Assembly (NCBI GenBank): GCA_033182465.1
Contig: CP137327.1
Location: forward strand, 1,240,001-1,304,000
Length of the DNA stretch: 64,000 bases
Direction: 5' to 3'
From: Sanghuangporus weigelae
Taxonomy: Eukaryota > Basidiomycota > Agaricomycetes > Hymenochaetales > Hymenochaetaceae
The notes beneath the pieces were generated by a model that was not told the DNA's origin, ran no database searches, and worked only from the letters and a program-made list of their open reading frames with translations. Below, piece by piece: positions 1-10,075 of this stretch; position 1 is the stretch's first letter; every line of letters begins with the position of its first letter. Made by a program: the position numbers and the translations under genes.

Positions 1-1
1 T

Positions 2-526
2 CCTCGGTCCATCGATAAGCAACTCCTTGATGATCACGCAACTCCAGAAGCAGCACTCAAGCTACTTCCAGGGGCACAATGGATGCATTTCGCATGCCAC
101 GGGCAACTTGACGAGGAACCTTTCAACTCATCGCTCAAGCTTCCTGGAGGGAAACTCATGTACACGGAGATCGCTCGCTCCAATCTTCCGAATGCCAAAT
201 TTGCCTTTCTCTCTGCATGCCATACCGCAGAACAGGGCCCGAAATTTACGCTAGATGAAGCACTTTACCTTGCGGCAGCTATGCAGCTTTGTGGATTCCG
301 AAGTGTGGTCGGCACTATGTGGAAGCTGCTTGACAGGGATGGTCCTTCTCTTGCTCGATTTGTATATAGGTACATGATGCAGTATCTAGAAGATGGAGAA
401 GTCATGTTAAAGAGTGCTGTTGCAGCTGTCCGTGAAGCTGCACGAAAGCTACGGGACCGGGATGACGCGGAAGACCCTCGCAAGAAGGATATAATGCCGA
501 ACGATGGGTTAACCTTGTGCACATAG
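2..526 (+). CDS. CHAT-domain (caspase-like) protein, C-terminal part, cut by window edge
   Basis: The reading frame is open from base 2 and enters the window inside the CHAT domain. It shows the caspase-like catalytic pair: His in HFACHG and Cys in LSACHTAEQ. It closely matches the end of the complete TPR/CHAT protein at 45101-48100. CHAT proteins are clan CD cysteine proteases; in fungi they are suspected to act in recognition or cell death, but their substrates are unknown. The last 12 or so residues differ from the paralogue. After DIM the paralogue reads AERWVNLVHIGA, and the same residues are present here in the +1 frame, ending at the TGA near 537. One base was therefore lost near 500, and the tail now ends in NDGLTLCT. 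Both catalytic residues lie before this change, so the protein could still be active. It faces the F-box relic downstream, tail to tail. Confidence 0.85.
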   Translation, partial: PRSIDKQLLDDHATPEAALKLLPGAQWMHFACHGQLDEEPFNSSLKLPGGKLMYTEIARSNLPNAKFAFLSACHTAEQGPKFTLDEALYLAAAMQLCGFRSVVGTMWKLLDRDGPSLARFVYRYMMQYLEDGEVMLKSAVAAVREAARKLRDRDDAEDPRKKDIMPNDGLTLCT

Positions 527-899
527 GTGCTTGATTGTTACAATAGTGAAGCTCAGGGAAGTGCACATATTAAGGTGGACTGTGCTATATTGTAGAGTTG
601 CGATAGCTGAGCAAGAAATGAGTTCTCGGCGGCTGATATAACCTGTTCTACTACGATAGTAAGGGTGCGAATTTCAGCCCTTAGTACCGCCATCCATTCA
701 GCTAGTTACGCTGACATGTAACTTAGTACCGCGTCCAGTGGTCCCAACGCAACATGGCGGGCTTATGACATATCGAAAACAAAGAGCAGAAATGACAATA
801 GAGCATTATTCAGATAAAACATCAAGTGCTGCACCAATCGTACATCGACCGTCAAGGCATCTAATCAATTCAACTATCCTGTACTTTCCTATGAAATCA

Positions 900-1990
900 T
901 CTCATCGGTTCCCGCATCTGATGATGGTGATGATGATAATGTACTATCTGCGTTACTTCGGCAGACGAGCTCTACGTCTCGTTCTGTGCAAAGTGAGATT
1001 AACTCCGAGTTCCACTTTCTATACCGTCAAAAGGACGTCTCGGACAAACGTTGAGGGAATCCATATCCGTATACAAGAATTGTTTTCCTGTTAATTCACG
1101 CAGTCCGATAAGTGTAAGTGTCCTGAGACGAGGGAGAGATCGTAAGTGTACCGCCATGAACGAACTGCACGAATAGCGATGATGGACGTGAAGTTATCAG
1201 TGCTGGGGATAGATAATTGCGAAGAACTGAATCATGGAGATGTATCACGAGATGCTCCAGAGATGAGGGAAATTCGACTTGACTGAGGTCAAATACGCTC
1301 GTGGCTGAAATAAACAGTTGCAGATGCGCAAGACGGAGACAATTTGCAAAGATATCTGTGCAGCTGTCTACTACCCGGCCACCCTCGTCAGATAACGAAG
1401 CATGATATTCAGATGGAAGAGCCATAGTTATGTGAGATTCGGGAGGACACGCTGGAAACAGGCTCTGACACGAGAAGCCGCGTCGTGACACCAGATGGTC
1501 CTACCAATGGACAGAGAGTGCAATTTGTATCCTTCTCGAGTCCTGAGCAACCATAACGTACCTTCATCAGTGGCCCAGTGCGATGTATCGAGTCCGATTG
1601 TCTTCAGACTGGAAGGAGGGTGGCTGCTTCCGCGTACTTCTTCTCCCGTACTTCAAAATTTCAGGAAGAGGTACCTGAGCGAATGTATCCTGGAGATGTG
1701 GTGACATAAGCGATGTAACTCGTTGCAGTCTGTGTCAGAGCAATAGTCATATTCATTGGTCGATAAATCGATCATGACAGGATGGATGTGTCTCAATTAC
1801 AGCTTTTCGAGGTCTGGCAGAAGGTCGGAAATGAGCTGAAGGCAAGCGACGACATGAAATCGAGGGTCACGGAAAGCGCCAGGCTATTCAAAGAAAAGAC
1901 TGTATTGAACGCCATGAGCCGGAGCTTCGGAGCTCGTTCGGAGAGCCTTCGAGTGTAAGTCGTCACCGTGTCCTACATAGCAGGAAATGT
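900..1990 (-). pseudogene. F-box/LRR gene relic, convergent with the CHAT gene
   Basis: This stretch is a decayed copy of the local F-box/LRR family. On the minus strand, 1096-1491 encodes a leucine-rich piece with CTDIFANCLRLAHLQL, closely like CTHIFANCFSLACLEL of the relic at 43.9-44.75 kb. The two also match at DNA level over about 900-1740, in inverted orientation; for example both carry a version of ctgcaacgagttacatcgct. The part near 1800-1940 resembles the intact gene at 41727 around its LEALLDRTPNLRSLSFN segment. No single frame spans it, so it is called a pseudogene. The boundaries are approximate. Confidence 0.7.
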
Positions 1991-3350
1991 CATCTAATGA
2001 ATGATACGTCCAAGCTAGCGCAACAAGTGGACCAGTCCGTCATCATCCAAGGCCAGCATCAAGGGACAGAGAATGAGCCACAGAATTATCCTATCGCGCT
2101 CAGCGTGTTCAGGTTCAGATAAGACGAGTGCAGCACAGCAATAGCCTAAGGAGGCGTAAGACCGTGCCACTAAGCAACATGAAGCCTGACTTGACGTTAG
2201 CTCCTCTTGGAAAGCGGGATGTGGAGATGAAATTGATGACGCCCGGGACCGCGCCCGCGCCCGCGCCCATAGATAATAAATTATGCGCTCATGATAAGCT
2301 GCGAGTGCCAGACGTGAGTAGGACTGAGCGGGATCGTCGTGATGTCGGTTAGCAACACGGCCAGGAACCGCAGAACTGAAACTTGAGTAAATGTATGAAG
2401 TCGCGATAGATCGCAAGACACCCAGATTTTCGGGTGGACTAGAGGTGGACAGATCCAGAAAAATGATGAGAGGTGATATCGTCCGATTCTTGTAACTTTG
2501 TTCGGCGCGCTCATACTTACGGTCTTCGTCGCCGCGATGTTCACAATCACAGATTTCGAATCATCTTGAGAGGTATCTGTCATGGCAAGAATCATATGCG
2601 TTTCCAACATCTGAAATTTTTTCAAGCCATCCGAGCCATGGACATCGATAGGATGGGAAATTAGATCTAGTCTAGAGATATCCAGAGGCGGCGACTCGGT
2701 GTCTCGGCGTGCTTGGAGAGTCGGGCTTAGTCAAACACGTCGCGGCCACTTGAATACGGTACGAATCTTCACGGCTTAGTCTGAAAAAGAGCACGTCCGG
2801 TGTCGGAGACGTTGTATTGCGTGACAAAGCTTGCTTTGCGAATGTGTAATTGTAAGTAAGTATACAGTTATTTTTTTGCGACCGGACGGATGTTCGCCTT
2901 TAAAGGTGTTATATCCGGTTTCAAATTGCTTTGCCCTTTTGCAATAATCAGTTTCGCGCGTCGCGTCGCGTCAGATGAAATGAGGAATTTACAATTCAAC
3001 GGGAAAAATTCGGCATCGTTACGCGTTGCGTTGCATCTTGTCGCATCGCGATCTCCAGAGTCCAGACATTTTCTTTTGAGGGAAAGTGCCATAGCAATGT
3101 ACATAAGCGTATGCTATGAGAGTGGCGAGGACTCGGAGGCGAGAAGAGCAGGAAGGAAGGTTGACTCGTCTACTACGGAGAGACGTATGGGCGCTGGAGA
3201 GGATGCGAGTGCTGCTTTGATGCGTGGAGCGTCCCTGTGGGTTGGGACAACGCGAGTTAGAACGAAACAGATCTGTTTGGAGTTGAGAAAAATGGATAAA
3301 GCAAGACTCTGGTCCTGTTTTCGGTTAAATTCGGTACCATTAGCCGCCCG
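1991..3350. other. intergenic, no supported gene
   Basis: Open frames here (for example 2015-2416 and 2281-2625 on minus, 2890-3507 on plus) have no recognisable family, no consistent splice structure and GC-rich simple runs such as the gcgcccgcgcccgcg at about 2250. I see no gene that can be supported. Confidence 0.4.
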
Positions 3351-3748
3351 TTACCGTGCCAAGCCAGAAACTGCGCAGCTCGCGGAACGTCGCACGTTGT
3401 CAACACATGCGGATAGACTGCGATCTACTGCGCATGCCAACGAGCAGAAAGCATGGAGGCGGAATGTTCCTAACGAAATCGGACTCACTCACGCGCGACG
3501 CGAATGACTGCGTCTTCAATGGTCCGCCCATTGTCTTTGGCGTGAGCATCTGTTGGATTGATTGTTCCGGAACGAAAGCGCAGCACGTCGATGTAAGTCC
3601 CTGCTCCGCTAACCCCAAAGGCACGAGCGAGCGCATCTTGAATTGTTTTGCGAAACGTGAGTTCATCGCCGATGCGACGATGCTCGCCACCGGACCCAGT
3701 CTCGACGGTGGTTTCGGCGTGCACGCGGAGGTACGTGTACAAGCCCAT
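3351..3748 (-). CDS. RPP14: Rpp14/Pop5-family subunit of RNase P/MRP (probable)
   Basis: Exon 1 (3748-3493) encodes MGLYTYLRVHAETTVE, comparable to the YHYMKVCLEF start region of human RPP14. It then has RKTIQDALARAFGVSGAGTY and IEDAVIRVA, which follow the family pattern of a short helix, LFG, a hydrophobic strand and aIIR. A 65-nt intron (3492-3428, donor GTGAGT, acceptor GCAG) joins exon 2 (3427-3351). Exon 2 ends in CAVSGLAR, like the family's vSGtir ending. The predicted protein is 110 residues; human RPP14 is 124. The family binds RNase P/MRP RNA and helps 5'-end processing of tRNA in the nucleus. An acceptor 10 nt further downstream is possible and would change the C-terminus; it lacks the SG motif. 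An extra 5' exon cannot be excluded. Confidence 0.6.
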
Positions 3749-4286
3749 CTCAATCTCAATCAACAAATGAGAGGATGCGAAACGCGGAATTTGGAATGAT
3801 TCGCGCGGAGATCAATTCCGGAAACATGATCGGCTCGATTGCCGAGTGGCCGACTTCCCGCCGCACCATCTCGGTTCGGCATTAATGTGATTATCAAATA
3901 GCCGTGCACCGTCGATCTTTCGCTCTTTCTCACGATTACAGGCGGGTGTATATAATCGCGACAAAACATACAGAAAATAAAACTCGTATTTGATTGGATA
4001 GAGCGTCGGTCATAACAGCGAGCCTGAAGTATCGTGCAGTGATGCGCAGCAGACACAAGGAAGAAAGTTCATAATAATTTTGAAAAGAAGAAAAATGAAA
4101 ATATTAGTCAAGTTGGATGACACGACAGCGAGGGGTGAAGTGATCGCATTGCCCACAAGTGAGTGGACGATCATAATAAATAATAATCAAATCATAACAC
4201 GTCTCATATTAACTCCCGCATCTTGGCTTCTCTCCTCTCACCATCATCATACTCAACGACGACGGGGAGAGCAACCTTCGCAGTGG
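3749..4286. promoter_or_regulatory. divergent intergenic region
   Basis: About 540 bases separate the starts of the Rpp14-like gene (-) and the large orphan (+), so both promoters must lie here. It is AT-richer than the flanks, with a run of taataataa-type sequence at 4170-4200. No specific element is recognised. Confidence 0.4.
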
Positions 4287-7200
4287 ATGGTCATGTTCTC
4301 CTCATTCACCTCTATACTGCCCTCGGGATTGGGCTTCTCAAAGCTCGAGAAAGAGCGAGAACGAGAACATGAAAGAGAGAGGGTAAGCAATGAAAGAGCG
4401 CAAGGCGCTGGAGAGGTCACGCCGCGAGTAGATGCCAGCGACGGCAAGGTAAAGGAGAGTGCTCCTGCTGATGAGCACGGTATCAAGAAGCGACGGGAGC
4501 GCAATCCCAATGAGGTTCGTCTGTCCCGCTCTTGCCACGCCAGACGAACTGACGCGCTCGTCATTGATTCTCCGCACTTTGATCTGACTTGACCCTGCAT
4601 CCACCAATGCACCCTCGTTTGTACCCAAACTATCACCAACATGCTGCAGACATTCATCTTCGTGCGCCCACCGCCATCAGTGTCCAACCACCCTCTCAAC
4701 CTACAGCTGCAACTAGTTCCACCCCAAGGGAAAGAACGCTCTGCGTCTGGGGCTTCTTCTGCTTCCGGAGTCTCAAGTTATTCTAGTAGACCTTCGGGAG
4801 ATTATAATGTTCAAACGTCCGAAGAAGGCGGGAGCGGCGGCGCTGGGGAGTCCCTGTCGCGTGCTCAGTCACTCCACTCAAATCGCTCAGATCCAACGTC
4901 ATTCTACGCTTCATCCTCGGCGTCCATGTCATCCATAGCATCCACTGCATCTACAGCCTCCACCGCTAGCGGACGACGAATGATTGTGCCATTATACAAC
5001 CTCAGTGCACATAATGTCATGACCAACACCGTTTTGGACGCAGGCACAGACGCGAAGGTCGCGAAATTCCTCAAGCGTGGAATGGAAATCCTTGGACTTG
5101 CTATGCTTGAGGTCGTTGAGGTATGGCCTAGCTATGGACGATCCGGACTAGGTCCCGGGCAAGTCGCGTTTCTGAGCACATCTAATGGAACTAATGTCGG
5201 GGCCGCCGGCGCCGGCGGATCTGCATTTGGTAAGTTATTTCCTTCATTCTATCTAAGTGTTTCAGATGGGTTTTCTCAATATTTATGTCTTTCGCATTGT
5301 ATAATGGATGAATGATCTTCATTCAATGCTTCATTTTCTGGTAACCGAACTGAAATGAAATTCTGAAATGGAATCGGAAAGACTACCACGAAGGACTCCT
5401 CGTCACACCAACTTCTTCCGCGATCTCACTTTCTTCCGCGGGATCGCATCCTCCTGCACACACTCATACGCACTCGCAATCTCATCCATATGTGCAATCT
5501 CCGACCGGATATTTAATCGCAGGCACGCCTAAAACGCCAACGCAGGGTGGGACGTCATCTACTTATGGTATCGGCAGCGTCACTCCGACACCTTCTCCCT
5601 CCGCTTCTGGGGCCAAGCGCATCTTTGGAAAGATCTTCAAGAAACGAGATTCTCAAACATCCGAATCTATCAGTGCAGAAGGGTCATCTGGATCGCAGTC
5701 GCGAATGGCCTCAACATCAATTGACGTTCGCTCCGTAAGGTCGTCTTCTTCGCAGACTGAGCTGCGACAAGGTACAAGGTCCGGGACTGGTTTAGGGGTG
5801 TTAAGTAGTGCAGGGAAGCGACGCTCGGTGAATGCGTCTTCACCTACGCCATCGCATTTCAATCTTCCGCCCGTACCCGGATCACCGTCAGTGTCAGCGT
5901 CAGGTACGACTGATAGGGGTGGAGGAAGTGCTAAAGAACAACAGCAATTGCAGCCTCCCGTGCTTGGGATTCAGCCTACTTTATCGGCGCCGGTAGTTCC
6001 GCCCGCTGGCCGAGCTACACGGTACGTGTGGATTGTGCGTAAATGGCTAAAGGGGGACGATAGTGGGTTACTTGGCGGCGTGATGCGAAATGTAGGTGGG
6101 ATGGTCGGTGGGATTGGTATGTCTGGGCTTGGTCCCGGAGGTAGTTTGGGTTCTTCGTCTACATCCGGGCAAGCTCAGGGACTATCGGGCGGAGATGTGG
6201 AAGTACGCTTTGAATGGGTCCGAGGACAATCGAAGAGTCAAGAGAAGAGGAGTTCAAGGAAAGCAGCGGCGCTCGCTAAATCCGGGAGTACGAGTTTCTC
6301 GCAGGAGGATGCAGGTGCTTCAGCGTCGACGCGACAACGGTCAAGAAGAAGCATTGGCGCCGAACGTTCTTCAGAAGGGCGACAGCAACTGGAAAAGAGT
6401 CGAAGTCGAGGACGAGGGAACACGCCAGGTCGACCTGCTACATCGGCAGGTACTGTCACTGGCCCCGGCACATCTCCACGCCTTTCAGGCGAATCACGCG
6501 GCTCTGTCGAACTCACCTCTCAAGATTCGCGGACCAATTCTATGACTTCTGCCTTTTCATCAGACCGCATAGTCATCGAAGAAGACGAAGGCGAGGAGAG
6601 CGACCCGGAGGACTCGGAGACCCCGTGGACTTGTACACTTATCATATCAAGTGTGACGAGTAGCGCGAATAAGCTATGGGAACATGAGTATTATGAGAAG
6701 GATGGAGGGATTGGACTTGGACTCGGGCTTTCGAAGAAGGAATCAAGGAGGTCGTATTTGAGTCAGGGTGGACATGCGTCTGAGGCATCGGGCGAGCTTT
6801 ACGCTTATTCCAACGTTCCTCCGAGTCCACCTCCCAAATCAACTTCCTTCAGTCCCAATCCTAGCACACCCACACCAAACACAATCTCCCAACACCAGCA
6901 ACCTCCCGCCCCGCAGCCACCTAAATCTTCCCGCTCGAATGTCACCACAGACGCACCAGGAACACTGCTCAGGCTCAAAGTTGGTGCTCTGTCACCTGCG
7001 CCACACCATCCGAAGGTCGTCGCCCAGATGAAGGTCCCATATCCTTTACCTGACGTGGAAGTGACGCGCGCCAGTGTGCGGCGGAGGGTTGTGACACCTG
7101 CGGGAGTTGCCAGGCCTGTCGAGCGTGCGGGTACGTTTGCAAATGCGAACACGAATGGCGAGGAGAGAGAAAGACCCAAATTCCGTAGTGGTTTATTCGG

Positions 7201-7381
7201 ATACGGGAGTGGGAATGGAAACGGAAATGGAGAAGAGAACGAAAGCGAAGGATTAGTGCTCACTGCGGAAGAGATCAAAGACGTTTTGAGCTGTACGGCG
7301 TTTTGGATCGTTGTGCGAGAAGGGTTTGGAGGTGTTGGTAAGGTCAATCGAAAAGGTGATGGGTGGAGGATTCGAGGGTAG
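4287..7381 (+). CDS. large low-complexity fungal protein, function unknown
   Basis: Three exons fit: 4287-4514, 4650-5229 and 5382-7381. The introns (135 and 152 nt) have GT-AG ends and keep the frame, giving 935 residues. The first ATG of the exon-1 frame that leaves a sensible N-terminus is MVMFSSF at 4287. The protein has a charged EKEREREHERERV stretch at about residues 23-35, long Ser/Gly/Pro-rich disordered parts, and three ordered islands. These are MIVPLYNLSAHNVMTNTVLD (about 185-205) with the helix after it, RYVWIVRKWLKGDD in the middle, and FWIVVREGFGGVGKV at the very C-terminus. The islands look like pieces of one globular fold split by disordered inserts. I do not recognise the family; it looks fungus-specific. 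No membrane segment or signal peptide is visible. Confidence 0.8.
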
Positions 7382-8058
7382 GACTCGGGCTGTTCGTTGA
7401 CTGTTGATATATGGTTTGCGAAACCTCGACTACGTGGATGACGACTGAGTATACGATACGGGAATATACAGTACCTCTCGTGACACCTTTCGCCTCATCC
7501 CCCTCTTCCCTCTCTTCCCCTGTTGCGATATGTATGTTGTCCTGAATGCTATCATATACACTATTCTTTTCTTGACGACGCTTCCTCTCTTTTCTCCTTC
7601 CCGCACCTGTCCACACAGACGTCTGCAGTATTCATTTTTCTCTCGAAGTCCTTTCTTTGTCTTCGTAATGTTACGGCTTCATGACTTCACGTCTTGCCTC
7701 TCTATATTGATCTCCCTGCAATTATTCCGCTCTCATTTTCTTGGTCTTGTTCTTGTCCTTGGGAAATCACCTTTTGTATGCATATTAATTCATTCACTCA
7801 TCCGCACTTCCTACCTATCTATCTCACTGCCTCCGTCGTCCTTCTTCTTGATGTCTCATGTATCCCTCTTTCACAGAGCCACCAGGTGCGAGTGAATGTT
7901 TATATCAATATATTTGCTTTTCTTCGCGGATTCGAATCAAACACATATTTCTTTGTTTTCGTTTGTTTCCCCTCTGCAATATTATAGAATGTGCCATATC
8001 AACGGTTTTCTACAAAATAGGGGCGTGACTGCCATCAAAAGGCGAATTGTAGCGAAAG
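7382..8058. other. convergent 3' intergenic region, pyrimidine-rich
   Basis: The stretch lies between two convergent genes and is strongly C/T-rich on the plus strand (7495-7880). It probably holds the 3' untranslated parts of both. The short open frames here are composition effects; no gene is seen. Confidence 0.5.
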
Positions 8059-9600
8059 TTAGAGGAGAAATACATCAACCCCTCCTGGGAAATGCGATTT
8101 TATAGACGAAGGACACGGCGATTCCGACTCCTGATCACTGAAGTAGTGAGAGAATTTCTCTTTGAGCAAAGCGAGTCGTTTCAAGGTTCTGAAGCTCGAC
8201 TCTGATCCTAAGATGGAATTAGCTGTCTGAGGCAACGATAGCGGCGAATGGGTAGCCGCAGCTCGAGAGGAAGCCAGAGAAGTGATGCTTGGCAAAGACA
8301 CGTCTACGTCGAGAAGTTCGAGAGCTTCGAGTTCCGGACAGAGAGGCCCAGACCTTCCCAAGGTAATTTCGAGTTCAGTTCCGGGCTCAGATTCAGTGAT
8401 GATTCTTGGATGGAAGTCCTCCAACAGATTGTCAGTACATGCTTCGCCGCCCAGTGCAAGATACCTAATACCCCCACCGACCCTCTCCAGGATCTCCCTT
8501 AATTCTGAGGAGGTGGCCGGGGCGTTGATTAAGCGGAGTCCTCGAAGAGGAAGCGGCCCTTCAGACCTCCCTGTGAGAAGATTGATGACGCTTTGCCATG
8601 CCGTATCATTCGGAGATGCTATCACAAGCCCGCATCTGATGAAACAGAATGCACGCAAGGAGGGGAGGTCGAGAGAGTCTAGCAACATATCAGCACCCAG
8701 CTCGCCGTAGAAGCAAGTTAATGACAAGTATGTTAGTCGCGGAAGTCGGATCTTCCTTTCAGCGCTCGCCGCAACAAGATTGTCACTGGTTGATGCAAAG
8801 AAATCAATTGAGAGACTCTCCAGGTTTAGACAGCATGACAACCACGCGAGGGCATCTTGCTGCGAGCTGCAAAAGTGCAGATCAAGAGTCGTAAGATGCT
8901 CCAATAGCGGTTGGCACGGATCAAAGAACACCATTGGCGTAAGAACCCGTACAGTCCGCAGCTGAGAGCATGATTTCAGCGGAAGTGTGAGGTGAGGACC
9001 ATAAAACTCTGTGTATTTTGTAGAGATGCTTAGTTCTTCCAACATGGGCATTCCTGAACCAGCATGCGGAAGCAAGTGAAAGAAGGGCTCCAATGCTTCC
9101 AAGACAAGCACGTTTATGATGAGCCGTCGCCATCTGTGGCGTATCTTGTCGAGGCGACTTGCGATGGCGTTCACGCTATCAAGATATTTTTCGTTATTCA
9201 GATGGTCCACGGAGAGCTTGTAAGTTCGAGAATACTCGAGTGCGTGTTCATAGTTGAGAGCGAAAGAGAAGGGTAGCCTGTCTCCAGATCGACGAACGAA
9301 AAGATCCAAGATGCCTTCATTCCAGAAAAGAGAGTTCGATCCATGCGAGACAAGAGAAATGGATGTCCAGAGCTTCGTATACGAAGTCACAGCCCGGCGC
9401 CATGACGAGCAAACCCACGTTAGAGTGAGAGGAGCAGTCGTCCGAGACGGGATTACGAATCCCCAAGGATCGGAGTTCGAATCAACGGCAAATTCGAAGA
9501 TTCGCATCGATATTTCGGATGGTAGACAGTGGATCATGCGACATTCAGAATGACAATGATCGTCATCTGAGTTTTTTCTTCCATCGACGTGGTCAGTCAT
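8059..9600 (-). CDS. F-box protein with leucine-rich C-terminal part
   Basis: A single exon of 513 residues. An F-box lies at about residues 22-70: CLPSEISMRIFEFAV, then LTWVCSSWRRAVTSYTKLWT, which is the usual basidiomycete pattern of LP..I...IF, a V C..WR motif and LW. The rest is rich in Leu and has irregular LRR-like segments such as LRTVRVL, LESLSIDFF and LPRLTYLSL. F-box proteins bind Skp1 and bring substrates to SCF ubiquitin ligases; the target is unknown. It is a different subfamily from the F-box genes at 41.7 kb. It stands alone, with no CHAT partner beside it. The stop lies in the tail-to-tail spacer with the orphan upstream. Confidence 0.85.
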   Translation of the reverse strand: MTDHVDGRKNSDDDHCHSECRMIHCLPSEISMRIFEFAVDSNSDPWGFVIPSRTTAPLTLTWVCSSWRRAVTSYTKLWTSISLVSHGSNSLFWNEGILDLFVRRSGDRLPFSFALNYEHALEYSRTYKLSVDHLNNEKYLDSVNAIASRLDKIRHRWRRLIINVLVLEALEPFFHLLPHAGSGMPMLEELSISTKYTEFYGPHLTLPLKSCSQLRTVRVLTPMVFFDPCQPLLEHLTTLDLHFCSSQQDALAWLSCCLNLESLSIDFFASTSDNLVAASAERKIRLPRLTYLSLTCFYGELGADMLLDSLDLPSLRAFCFIRCGLVIASPNDTAWQSVINLLTGRSEGPLPLRGLRLINAPATSSELREILERVGGGIRYLALGGEACTDNLLEDFHPRIITESEPGTELEITLGRSGPLCPELEALELLDVDVSLPSITSLASSRAAATHSPLSLPQTANSILGSESSFRTLKRLALLKEKFSHYFSDQESESPCPSSIKSHFPGGVDVFLL

Positions 9601-9975
9601 AGAGTCGTATGAGTCTAGAGAACAAGACAGACCGACTCACAATCATCATCGAATTTTGCAGAAACTTTGCGTAGCGAACAGAGCATGCAAAAGCAAAATT
9701 ACTCGACGCCCACTCTCCTCTCTGGATTGAAGAGACGCCAAGATGGAGATAAGTATGGAATGGTTTGAGATCATAAATAATACCCTCTGGAGGATCGGAA
9801 AATCTTGAGGTGAAGGTAGAGCTGTAAACATATTACCCTTCGTCTGCTAGAACTTGCAACACAAACACATTGACAAATCCGCATTTGCATTTTTGTCGCA
9901 GCAACAGATTTTCAGATAAACCGTTACAAGGCAGATGTTTGTTCTTTTTTTCTACTGTTTACTGTAAATAGATAT

Positions 9976-9983
9976 AAAAAAAA
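9976..9983 (-). terminator. RNA polymerase III terminator of tRNA-Arg
   Basis: A run of eight T on the minus strand begins about 20 bases after the 3' end of the tRNA gene, as expected for Pol III termination. Confidence 0.75.
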
Positions 9984-10003
9984 GAAGTTGTTTTCGGCAA
10001 ACA

Positions 10004-10075
10004 AACCGAAGGTGGGACTCGAACCCACAGCCTTAGCCTTAGGAAAGCTACGCGCTGCCATTGCGCTACTCCGGC
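10004..10075 (-). tRNA. tRNA-Arg (anticodon CCU)
   Basis: The minus strand folds into a full cloverleaf of 72 nt with no intron. The acceptor stem is GCCGGAG with CTTCGGT. The D arm is GCGC/GCGC. The anticodon stem TAGCT/GGCTA encloses the loop TTCCTAA, giving anticodon CCT. The T arm is GTGGG-TTCGAGT-CCCAC. It reads the arginine codon AGG. Box A and box B consensus positions are intact and an oligo-T terminator follows. It is the only tRNA I find in the window. Confidence 0.95.

Noticed and set aside
2890-3799. Plus-strand frames of 205 and 147 residues
   Set aside because: They lack family resemblance, and the second lies opposite the Rpp14-like exons, which explain the coding signal.
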